Assembly (NCBI GenBank): GCA_030544215.1
Contig: JARZZO010000002.1
Location: forward strand, 81,475,150-81,539,149
From: Zantedeschia hybrid cultivar
Lineage: Eukaryota > Streptophyta > Magnoliopsida > Alismatales > Araceae
DNA length: 64,000 bases
Direction: 5' to 3'
Shown: in pieces, positions 23,596-35,000 of the stretch
Layout of the letters: each line of letters begins with the position of its first letter
How positions within the stretch are numbered: the first letter of the stretch is position 1
The notes under the pieces: model-generated
The model's database searches: none
What the model saw: the letters and a program-made list of their open reading frames with translations, nothing else
Told to the model about the DNA's origin: nothing
Position numbers and translations under genes: made by a program

Positions 23596-25307
23596 ATGCT
23601 GACCTGCATAGCGTGCTCGAAGCAGCTGCGGGAGGCGGGGGAGGACGAGCCCGCGCGTGGCGGTGCCACCCCAACTACGAAGGAAGCCGTCAAAAGCCTG
23701 ACGTCCCAGGTTCCGTTCTATCACACCTCTCTGTCTCTCTCTCGCTCATGCCTTATTGCGTTCCTGGTGGTGTGCATATGTTGCTGTCGTCGACCCTCCT
23801 CGTCCACTCTTTGCTTTTTCTGCTGCCGGGTCGCTGCTGGTCATCATTAAATTCCTGGTTTCGTTTAGGTTGTTTGTTCTCTCTTCCTGTGTTGTCGTTG
23901 GCCGCATTACCCACATCAATCTTTCCCGTCATTTCTCCTCTTCTGCTGCTCCCTTGCTGTCCTCCTCTACGATGCCATCGAGCGGCGAGGAGAAGGAGGG
24001 ACCATTCATGGCACCCTTCCCTAGACAAAGCAAAGCACAGAGTGCAGAGAGAGAGAGAGAGAGAGGAACACGTTGGTTTGGATATAAAAAGGAGAGGCTA
24101 CTACGCACTTCAGAGTCCAGACCGACAGGTTCTAGGTGAGGCAATACTGCGCCCAGCAGCACGGACGTGGTTATTACCCGGCTCAGATTACCCATGATGT
24201 CCTTAGGAGAGCCTTTTTGAAAAGCACCCGGTAGGCAGAGCCCCCGTAGGGAGGGCCCGGAGAGCGGACGAGGAAGAGGGCAACTCTCCGGTCATTTCGA
24301 TCGGTTTCAATGCAGTTGGAGGTGATGTGTGTGCGCCGGTCCAAAAGGGCGTCTGGGTATGGTGTGGTGTCTCTGTGGTTGTGTGATTGTCTCTGATCAG
24401 AAGGCCGGAGGTTTCAACTTTCACTGCTCCTCTGTGCTGGATGGTGGTGGGGGACTGGGGAGGGCGGCCGAGTCGAGTCGGGATGATCGGGTTTTCCTCA
24501 AAAGGAGAGCTTTGAAAAGAGCTCTCTTTGATTGATTTAAACAGCATCACGAGTATGAATTCCTCACAAAAGATGTTAAAGCATTTGCATGATATGATGA
24601 AATACCATGAAGAGGGCCCGGAAAAGAACTGGCTTTTTAAGCACATTAATCACACCGGCATCACAAGGCACAGTAGTTGGATGTGTGTGATCCAACAAAC
24701 AACGATTCTTAGCTAACGTGCACCATCTAGTCTTCACAGTCCCCATGCTTCGCTTAACCATGGCTGGTGCGGCTGGAACAGATAAAGGAGATGGTGCTGA
24801 AGTTTTCCGGGGCGTACCGGCAGTGCAAGCCCTGCACCGGGGCGCCCTCCTCGTCTTCCTCCTCCAGCGCCCACCGGAGAGGCGGGGGCGTCGGCGACAG
24901 GCACCCGGGCCCCCGCCCGCATGGCGACTTCGACGCCGCCTACGAGGCGGGGGGTACTGGCTTCGGTGGCGCCCACTGCCAGTACCAGTATCAGCACCTC
25001 GTGGCCGGGGGGAGCTCTACGGCGTCCACCCCCGGCTGGGACTTCACCAGCATGAACGCGGAGTCGGCGGACGCCAGGTTCGCCGATGGGCTGCGGTGGT
25101 GGGCGCCGCCCGGGGTGGGGACGGCGGCGTTGGGGAGACGGAGAGAGGAGGTGGGCCCGTACGACGTGGTGCTAGAGGAGGACGACGGGGAGCCCAAGGA
25201 GTGGATGGCCCAGGTGGAGCCCGGCGTCCACATCACCTTCATCTCCCTCCCCGGTGGCGGCAACGACCTCAAGCGCATTCGCTTCAAGTACATTATATAC
25301 ACTATTA

Positions 25308-25361
<54 letters not shown>

Positions 25362-27128
25362 AAGTAGCAAATGCCTGTGCATAAGCAGTAGGGAGATGTT
25401 CAACAAGTGGCAGGCGCAGAGGTGGTGGGGGGAGAACTACGACCGCATCATGGAGCTCTACAACGTGCAGCGCTTCAACCGACAGGCCCTCCCGACTCCC
25501 CCGCGCTCTGAGGACGAGGTGAACTCATGTCTCCCTTCATTAGAGCTTATCAGTTTATTGACCCAATGGAACCGTGCATGCATCATTATTTTTTATCCTA
25601 AAGCTTACTACAAACATGGTCTTAATTATCGCATGCTTCATACAATGGGGAAAAAACTTCGCTTTTAACCTCCAAAATGGAATTTTTAATTGCCTATTTT
25701 CATAATCTACATATGAGGCGGATAGACGATTGGAGCTAGGACGAAGAAAGATGGGCTTGTTGGAAATATCAGCTTTTCTCATTTTGTTTTATCATCTTGC
25801 TTGGGAGTTGGTAGTACTGTAGTAATAGTTTTACCACCACTCGCAGTGGCTTCTTGGTGACCATGGGAAAAAGGTGTTTCCGCGCTGTGGTTTGGTGAAC
25901 ACTGAAGCATGGCCTTTTTTTTCTTCCACCAAAAAAGGAAGAAGAAAAAAACCTCCTCTAACAATTTTGCCTGTCACTTCTTACTGGGATTCTCTGTTAT
26001 TGTCCGTGTCTCCCGCAGAGACGTGCAAGACAAGACCCCCCAACACCAATTTCCCAACATCTCCATTGTTCACCTGGCACCCACACATCCCTTCGCTGTC
26101 CATGGGCCACCCAGTACAGATGGTAAAACTGTGCACCTCAGAAGAGACAAATCGATCTCCACAAGCCCTCACTTTTGTTTCTATTTGGGTTATGATTTAT
26201 GATGGTAGTTAGAGTTGTACATGGTGCAGGAGGTTCTATGGAGAGGCCAGTTCTATTCTATTCCTTCTGCTAACACTGCTGCCGCTTTGTTCTCTTGCGA
26301 CGGTGAAACCTCAGAGGGATTCCACGTACTCGCGCGCGGGGTCGACAAGGGAGAGCCCGGCCACCCCCCCGCTGGGCAAGGACTGGGTGGCCCGCAACGC
26401 CCAAAGGGCCACCGGCGGCGCCACCGCCAACGGGAAGAGCGTGCTGCTGCCGGTGCCGGATCCCACGGAACACCTCCTCCAGTACGGCGGCTACCCGCCA
26501 GCCCCCAACGCCTGCTGGAGGGGAGAGATGTCGTCCGTAGACGCCTCCAGGACGACGACGTCCTCCAGGGACGAGGCCTCCGTCTCCGTCAGCAACGGCA
26601 GCGACCAGGAGACTACGGAGTGGGTGGAACAGGACGAGCCCGGCGTCTACATCACCATCCGGCAGCTGCCTGACGGCTCTAGGGAGCTCCGGCGGGTCAG
26701 GTTCAGGTACATATATGATGATTCTACACATACGTGCATGTATACATGCAAAGAATTTACGTATTTATACTATGTAAATTAGCATATTTGTATATATACT
26801 GTTGCCTGTCCATCAACATCTTTAGAAAAATAATTTCGGATAGAATGCCTTAAATTCATACATAATATGCCAGAAAAGTACAGAATATAAGAATCTTTCT
26901 GACCAAAGTGTGCATTATCTTGATGAAAAAAATATATATACAAATATGGTGATTACATATACAAAAATGCTTACACGTAAAGAATCATTTTATTTGCCTT
27001 TAATGATATGTACGCTGACAAGATTCCTGTTCTCTGGTGAAATCTGAAGCCGGGAGCATTTCTCGGAGTTGCACGCGAAGCAGTGGTGGGAGGAGAACAG
27101 GGAGAGGATACAGGCCCAGTACCTTTAA
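23596..27128 (+). CDS. BRX: BREVIS RADIX (BRX) family protein
   Basis: Five exons: 23596-23709, 24782-25287, 25389-25518, 26315-26706 and 27050-27128, giving 406 aa, a normal BRX length. All borders are GT/AG and the phases agree. Residues 1-57 hold the conserved N-terminus MLTCIACSKQL and IKEMVLKFSGAYRQCKPC. Cys4 and Cys7 correspond to the residues implicated in BRX palmitoylation and membrane association. BRX domain 1 spans about 175-232 (EW...GVHITF...RIRFNREMFNKW..QRWW.ENYDRIMELYNV). BRX domain 2 spans about 349-404 (EW...GVYITI...RVRFSREHFSELHAKQWWEEN). The linker has SRAGSTRESP and Ser-rich stretches. BRX proteins act at the plasma membrane and nucleus in root phloem growth and stomatal polarity, with PAX/D6PK-type kinases. 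Which paralogue this is cannot be told. The S/N residue at the exon 2/3 join depends on the chosen acceptor. Confidence 0.93.
24044..24064. repeat. Short (GA)n run in BRX intron 1
   Basis: About ten GA dinucleotides within the 1,072 bp intron 1 of the BRX gene. Confidence 0.85.
25311..25360. repeat. (CT)n microsatellite filling BRX intron 2
   Basis: Twenty-five CT dinucleotides occupy half of the 101 bp intron 25288-25388 and end 28 bases before the acceptor. They therefore lie where the branch point and polypyrimidine tract should be. Confidence 0.95.
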
Positions 27129-27964
27129 AACTAGACAAGAAATCGCGCAGGAAAAGGGGAAACCATACGCATTCCCCACAATTTTGGTGTTTGTGAGTAT
27201 TTTATTTCATTAGGTGAGTCCTCGTAAGCATAGTAGAGGGGTAAAGTGGGAGACTTGAGAAGGAAATTGTCACAGGATAGTAGCATCTCACTCCAATATT
27301 CCATTTTGTTGTTTGCTTTGGACCCTTTTGTAAGATATGCGGGCTTTCTCACATGATCAGTTCACTTGTTTTTATCTCCATTAGATTGGATCGGTACCGT
27401 CTTTCAAACTTGGATTTCTTTTTCCTGTCTGGTTCCTCAATTCAATACAGGCAGATAAATGTAGCAGATGTCAGGTTAACGCTGGCCACTACGTACAATA
27501 CTTGGAAATTTAGTGCTGTCCAGACCATTCAAAGCGCCCATGAAAAGGACTTGAATTGATGTCACAATCTCTGACTAGGTACTTGCATGATGTCTTCTCA
27601 GTATGGTGATGTCGTCCCTGAATATTGGATGAATACCCGTCGTCCAGAGGATCAAATTGCTTCGCATTCCCCACCATTCTATGATGCAGACGTGTGCTCC
27701 ATCGCCTTCACTAAAGACGTCCAGCACTGTAATATATGCCGAGGACTGCCTGGGACATGAGGAATATCTTTTGTTGGATTATCTAAGCAATATTTTTCTG
27801 CCAGAATACAAAGCACGTTCAAACTCCCTTTCACCCTTAGCTAGGGCATTTTTAGCATCACATTTGACCGAAGGTTATTTTCAAGCTTTTACATCATAAG
27901 ATCACCTACCGGATACTTAACAGGCCTTCTAACTCTTTTGCTTCTCGCACGTCCAATGTTCCAT
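27129..27964. other. BRX 3' flank
   Basis: Downstream DNA of the BRX gene, presumably with its 3' untranslated region. ORFs are short and have no recognisable content. Confidence 0.4.
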
Positions 27965-27971
27965 TTTCAGA

Positions 27972-28290
27972 ATTTTTTGTTTGTTTTTTTGGTCAAATGG
28001 CACAGAGGCCAGATATATACAGATATTTACAGGTGAGAGATCGATCCTTGAGATGTCTTCCAGGATTGGAGATAATTCTGCACTGGTCGAAAATTCCGCC
28101 TAATAAGACGAGCGATCTAGATCCGCCTGATTTTTTTGGGAAATAATTCCACAGACCAGGGGTTAAAGATCCCAACAACCCAATGTATAGGCTGTATGGC
28201 TGAAAAATTTTTAAGCTCCAACTAAGATCGAACCTGAGACCTCCCATTTGAAAGGCAAGGGGTGAACCAACTGCCTTCATACTATTGATT
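27972..28290 (-). mobile_element. Probable tRNA-derived SINE
   Basis: On the minus strand a tRNA-like head (GCAGTTGGTTCACCCCTTGC near 28283-28262) is followed by GGTTCGATC at 28234-28226. This is a good pol III B box. A body of about 250 bp follows and ends in an A-rich tail with AAAAAAACAAACAAAAAA (27991-27974). The head, box spacing and A tail fit a plant SINE. The A box is degenerate and target duplications were not resolved. Confidence 0.45.
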
Positions 28291-29057
28291 TGTTTACCTG
28301 AACAATTCCACCCGAGAAAGTACATAACCTTAACAAATGTAGTCAAACCGAAACCCCGAGTCCATTCACACCCCTTCGACTATCCTACTCCCTATTCACC
28401 AAGATAGCCGCGAGGTAGGGCATGTGCATGCACAACCAAGTATAGTCGATATATAATCACATAGGCATTCCTAACCTGTGTAGCCCTTCTCAAATAATCT
28501 GTAATCATTCTGCCGTGAGTTCGGGGAGCATCCTTATTCCTGAGAACCGAGCATGACACCGAACAATCGATTATGGCCGCCGCGTTAGGCATCTCCTCCT
28601 CACCGCCACTTGGTGATCTTTCATATCACCTTCCGCCCGTCATGTGAGACACTTGCTAGTCGTCGAACACAGATACATCAGACAACAAAATCTTAAAAGT
28701 ATGGCATGATCGATTAAAATTTATTTTAAATATAAACAATAGACTAAATACTAATCAAATCAATAAGCCCTTAAAATCCTAACGACACTAATCCAAGAAA
28801 GAAGCATTGACCTTGAATCAGTACCATCGTCGCAACAACACAAAAGCGGTGACATCAAACTAAACACTAGGCAACCATCCGTCCCAGAAGCGTAACCAGA
28901 ACAAAACACTGTAGGCGCCGACGGCCTGACGCTGATCCACACAAAAAACCACAAAAGGCGAACAGTAAACATGACGAACTATAGAGCCACAGCCACTTGT
29001 TTAGGATGCCCAACTTGTTCCCCTACCGGACTAAACATGCTCAATGACTCGTATACT
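28291..29057. other. Intergenic and kinase 3' flank
   Basis: Lies downstream of the minus-strand kinase gene and probably contains its 3' untranslated region. No gene is recognised. Confidence 0.4.
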
Positions 29058-32000
29058 TCAACCGGCTACTTTCTTGGTAACGCCTCTTGCCGATGGGATC
29101 TCACTAGGTTGACCGAGGAGAGTAGACTGGCTGTGCCAGCCTCCGGCCTTCATGGAAGGGGGCTGTTGCCGCACAGTAGCCTGCTGCTGCTGACCTGGAC
29201 TCAGCGTCATCCGTGCTAGCTTCTCCGTTGCATCTGAGATGGGGCGCGAAGGTCGCCCGAAATAGACAGGTCCTGCCCAAATGAATGTAACAGACGTTAG
29301 CTTTCAGCAGGCTATTAATCATAATGAACGCAATTAGCTACAGTGATTGTGATTCACGGCAATTGTTTTCAGTAGCAGTACCATTGCTGACCAAAAGAAA
29401 ATTCACAGAAAAGATGGGGATCACACCCCCGCATGGGATACGATCTCCCAGACAACACTAGAAAGCCAGTGGTGATCCACAATATCTGAATGCGCAAACT
29501 TTGACAATATTAAGCTTTGATTTACGTGAACGCAAAATAACCAAGTTTTGGAACACCCACTCCACATTCTTACCACCTAGTCGCTGATGTACCAAAAATT
29601 GCCAAGGAGATTGACAAAACATCATAAAGCAAGGGGATAGATTGGAACATCTTCAAGAGCGAGTAAATATCATAAAACTTTCACAAAATCAGGTCCCTGT
29701 TTAGGCTAGTAACTGCTCATTTCAAGCCTATACAGTTGGTTCTGAAATGTACAGCATTTCTGTTAGTCGTATTAAAATTTTATATAAAAATAGTAATAAT
29801 TAACATTACAAAAATAGTAAAGGAAAACAAAAGATCATGGTTCTGCCTAGAGATGTAAATGGCCCAAGTGCAGGCGACGCACAACAAAGCCCAGACCCAA
29901 GCCCCTGGCCAAACCCATATCGCAGGAGCCTTCTGAAGCCAGCCAAAGCCCAAACTAATAGGGCTCCCATCAAGCCCAGGCTAAGCAGGATTTTCCCTCT
30001 TTCATTTAGAGACCACTGCATCATTTAGCTAATAACCAGACTCAAGGTTAAACACACATTTTTGTCATCTGTGATTTCAGTTGCAGACAAACTTATAGCC
30101 ATATTTGCCATATATTAGTATATCAAGACACATTTGTGGCATATTAATATGTAAAGTAAAACACATCCATATTATACATCTACGCAATAATCTTTTTCAC
30201 TCTGCTTTCAGTCTTGGCTCAACATTGTTCTAGACCAGCTCATTAGCAGAAGGGGTTCATTTTTTTTCCCAAAGCCCAGTGCAACAATGAAATTGGTTCA
30301 TTTTTAGTACTCAAGCCCTGCTCATGGAACGTCCAGCCAAGCTGGACAATGCTTTGGGTAAATATTGACCCTCCCAGTTCTAGCTGATAAGGCTAGTTTA
30401 GCATTCTTAGACCAGTTCAGAGCCAGTTCAGTCTGGTTCAAGGCCACCTCAGGCTACTTAAAGCTGTGGTTCAACCCAGTTCAAAGCCAAAAGGCTAACT
30501 TATAATCATTTGTTACAAAACCAGCCTGTTCAACCCCAAAGCCAACACCCCCTGGTTACTTGCCTGATATGTTCCTTGCTGGCGGCTTGACAAAGAGGTT
30601 GCTCATTTTTAGTACTCAAGCCCTGCTCATGGAACGTCCAGCCAAGCTGGACTATGCTTTGGGTAAATATTGACCCTCCCAGTTCTAGCTGAAAAGGCTA
30701 GTTTAGCATTTATAGACCAGCTCGGAGCGGGTTCAGTCTGGTTCAAAGCCACCTCAGGCTACTTAAAGCTGTGGTTCAACCCGGTTCAAAGCCAAAAGGC
30801 TAACTTATAATCATTTGTTACAAAACCAGCCTGTTGAACCCCAAAGCCAACACAACCTGGTTACTTGCCTGATCTGTTCCTTGCTGGCGGCCGACAAAGA
30901 GGTTGTTTGTGACATGTCTTCCTAGACTTTTCGCTTTTCTCTGCCTCCTGCATTTAGAAGAAAAGACAGCAGGTAAAAAATTGATGCATGCACTCGTGGC
31001 ATTTAAATTTTAGTTGGGCTAAGAACACATCCTTTTACCTGGAAATCCATCTCAAGTTTCCTCTGGACACCTTTAATATAGCAAAAGACAGTAATAAGTG
31101 AGAGCTCATGAGCAAATATTGGAAGCCAAATGATACCGGATGTCCAATCAAACCATTCTTTTAGTGGCACAACAGAGGCTCAAAACAATGCTCCTATTTA
31201 AGATACATATCTCAATGAATAATAACACAAATTTGACAGACCTGTCCGTAAAGCATTCATCCTTGTTGCTGATGATATGCCCCCAGGCTTGCCAGCAGAT
31301 AAAACCCCAACAGAACTAGATTGAGGCCCAGCGGAGTTAGATAAAGCTCCTGTGGAATATCTCCGAGCATTTTTTGGCTCGAAAGGAGCTTTCATTCCAA
31401 CTGAGAACATAATACCACTTTTTAAAATGAAATGCAAAATTGGACAAAACCAATCCAAAGGGAAAAGGGAGGGGAAGGGGTGAGTAAACAAACCAGATGA
31501 AGGAGTTTTGTGCATTGCAGTCATTCTCGTACCAAGGGATGGTGGAACATAAAGGCAAGGCTGAAATACAGGAAGCTTATGATCAGCGAAATGGTCCAGA
31601 TGTCCCCACCAATTAGTTCAGACTAAAATAGAACTAGGAAAAGACCTGGAAGAACGAATGCTGTAGAGCAGCTGCTGCCGTTGGCCTCTTGCAAGGATCC
31701 CAAGAACAAAGCAGCTGCATATGGAAAGTTGGAAACCAACCAAAAAAGTTACTGGTCCAATTCCATTCCAAAATAAACTGACCCATCAAGATCAAGAAAT
31801 AAATACCAAATAACAAAAAGACACCAAAACCAAACATAAATAAATCCAATAGGATGAACTCACAGAGATAAGATTGATTGCATCCTCGCTAGCCGATGGT
31901 ATTAAAATTGAAAGAGGAACAGATGCAAACTGCAACGCAGTGAGAGAAAAGATGGAAAAATCAGTTTTGTGCATGACATTTCTTCAGCACCCGAGAGTTC

Positions 32001-35000
32001 AAGAAACAAAATGAACACAGCAAAAATATGAGAAGATACAGATTTTACAGAGTTTCACCAAAGAAAATCTAATAAGAACAAACATGAGGAATAGTATCAA
32101 CATTTACTCAAAACAGAGGAACATGAATTGAATTAACAAATTATGAATGAGATGCCTCATTACTGCAACATATAGCAAAAGAAACAACATTCTTCTCAGA
32201 CATAAGAGAGCCAAAAAGTTGACATCTTTGTTGCTCATCCATTTTCTTGGAGACGATCAATGCCTTTTGTAATTTATAACCTTCGGTTTCAGAACAGAGA
32301 TTCTAATACTCAAAGCTTATTTCTCTGAAAAATGATAGTAGTAATTGGAATCTGGAACTTAAAACGAGAAAGAATAAAGGTGCATTTCGGTGCCTAGGAA
32401 CCAAAAGACCGAAACACATTTTTATAGGAATTGACACATGATGGCATGGAGAGAATGCTCCCCCCAACCAAGGTTCGCCGACTCGTTGATCCGGATCGGA
32501 TTGGATCTTCTCAGATACGGTACGATACCAATCCGACTCGGTCCGACTCGCACAAGTTGCACGAGTCAAGCTAATGAGTTTTTGTTAAAAATTTAAAAAA
32601 TAATAAGTTTAAATTATATTTTAGAGAAAGATACTCTATTAATTCATATAAAAGTGTGATTTTACTTATCAAATGAGTAAAACTCAATTTAAAATAAGTC
32701 ATTATGTATGTATGACTATATTGAGACGGAATGATCCGGTCTGACTAGGTCCGTGCCGGCGAATCAGGTCGGCCTAGATACGAGTCGACTCATATGAGTT
32801 GGCCTAACCTGGTACGATACGGCAAACCTTGCCCCCAACCTTGTGGACAGGTGACAAATTTTTGGTTATATCGAAAAGTATTGGTTATATCGGAAGAAAG
32901 CATGCATGTAGACAACATTTTTATAAGATATAGCACTACAATCTATTCTACTCTAGCAAGGAAGCAAAGGTTTTCACAAAGATTTGATGCCATCAGAAAC
33001 AGGATATGTTCTCACATATGACAGATGGAGAAGCAATTAAGGAACAGAATGCAGAGGGATAACAGTTGGATTTATGGGGCCCACTTCTTTTTGGTGGTTG
33101 GGGTAAGGAGGTGAAGGGATGGTGTCTGCGAAAAATAAGGGTGGAATTGAAGTGCAGTATGTAAGGAATAGTGTGGAGCATACAATTGACAGGGTGATTG
33201 TTTTTGTTTCGGTGGAGCATACTTCGGTGGCCCAACATAGTTGCTTACAACGAATCAGAGAAAATAAAGGACAAGACTAGTAAGGATACAAGTGTAAATA
33301 GTGTTCATAATGTTGGTGATCCTGCCCCCACACCCCCCAAAAAAAAACAAGCATGGGCAAAAGCTCAGGCATATTCTTCGTATCAACTTGATTCTTGAAC
33401 CTGTGGGTCAACACTCTAATCTTCTCTTTTTTATTTGTTCCCACTAATGGTAACAGTTTTAATGTTGAGATCTCTTTTAAATCTATCAACACTATCCACT
33501 ATTTAAGTCTTTTAAGCCTCACTTTGTTTGGGGAATAAGTTATTACGTGGGGCCCACAGATGGAATAGCGTATACTAGAATAAGGGGTGTTTCAATTTGA
33601 TAGTTTCGTGGGGTCCGCTGACAGAATAAGAAGAATAAGCAATTATTGGGTCTAGGGTGGGATGGCTTATTCTCCTTATTCTGTGAATAGGCTATTCTGC
33701 ACCGGTATAAGCCATTCCGCTTATCAAAGCTAAATTAAGCTTATTCTCCCATATTCTTCTCCTATTCTCCAATCAAAGTGGCGCTTAGGCCACCCCCTGA
33801 TGACATTTCTCCATGTGAACATATACTTCAATAACAATCGTCCCACCCTGAGAGGATGAACAATTGGGATAGGGCATGGAATCAGCTGGGCATGGACAAT
33901 ACAGAGCCACATGGCTGATCTGAAACCATAGTCAATCATGCGGACCCAATCAGCTAGGATCAGCCCCTATCCAATATACAGAAAAGATAAGATTTTATAA
34001 CTGAAAGGGCAAAAAAATCACACAACGTATGGTCAGAGGCCTTGGAATAGTGTCACACAAGAGGAAAAGCAGTATGCGGTGACAGACCATCAAAAAACTG
34101 GCAGGTCAGAGAAGCAGACGCACAGTGGAGCAGTCATAACAACAGAAGTGCACAGCAGCACTGGGTTAACGCAGCAGAGGCACATTGGAACACCAGCATA
34201 TGGTAAAGGATCAAATGCGCCCCGGGTGAAGGGTCAGACGCCAATATTAAAGAATGCAATCAGGGGAACACACACACAAACAAGGAGAATGCAATCGGAA
34301 AGGGAACACACAAAAAAAGGGGGATAACACACAAACAAACAAACAAAACGAGGAGAAGCAATCGGGGGAAGGGTGCAGACTGGCAAAGCAGTTGGGCTGT
34401 TTGGCCTATTGGATGTCAAGCAGGGCTCGAGAGGAACTGGGAAAGATCAGGCCAATCCTGGCCAAGAGGCAGGAGGAAGGGATCCTGATTAGATCAGATG
34501 GACCAAAACCAATCTGATCGGCTAGTCCACCCCAATCACATCCTATCCTTGAGAGTTGCTGTCCAATTCGTGTGCAACATGGCCAAACATCTCAAGCACA
34601 TTTCCCCTTGTAATCTCAACCAGTGTTGTGCCTTGTCTTCTGTACGATACCTCTGATCCTATCTCTTGGAACTTTACGCTTCTCTGCCAATTGCAGATTG
34701 TTCACATTTACCTTCTTAGCTGCCCAAACATTCTGCTCCATGGAATTCTGGACTGGGTCGGAGGTCCGGATAGGACCCCAACAACCCCGATCCGATCCAG
34801 TGATCGGCTAGAATTGGCCAATTCTGGCCAGATCGCCACCCGCCGATCAAGATCCAAAATGGCTAATCCGGATCAGGATCGGCCGATTTTGCACTCCATG
34901 TTCTGCTCTACTACAACATAATCAGTCTATGCTCATCTAATATATCTGTAAAAAAATCATCTCTCACGGGATTTCCCCGCAAGTATCACCTCAGCCTCAA

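Noticed and set aside
23580..25384. 205- and 214-codon plus-strand ORFs overlapping BRX exons 1 and 2
   Set aside because: They lie in another frame of the BRX exons or run through the intron and the CT repeat. The BRX frame has conserved motifs and consistent phases.
26215..26731. ORFs on both strands over BRX exon 4
   Set aside because: Composition shadows of the GC-rich exon; only the frame with EWVEQDEPGVYITI belongs to BRX.
30556..30602. An additional kinase exon in the first copy of the 305 bp duplication
   Set aside because: It is only the end of an exon without an acceptor and has a one-base frameshift relative to exon 15. Joining exon 15 directly to the terminal exon keeps the frame and the family C-terminus.
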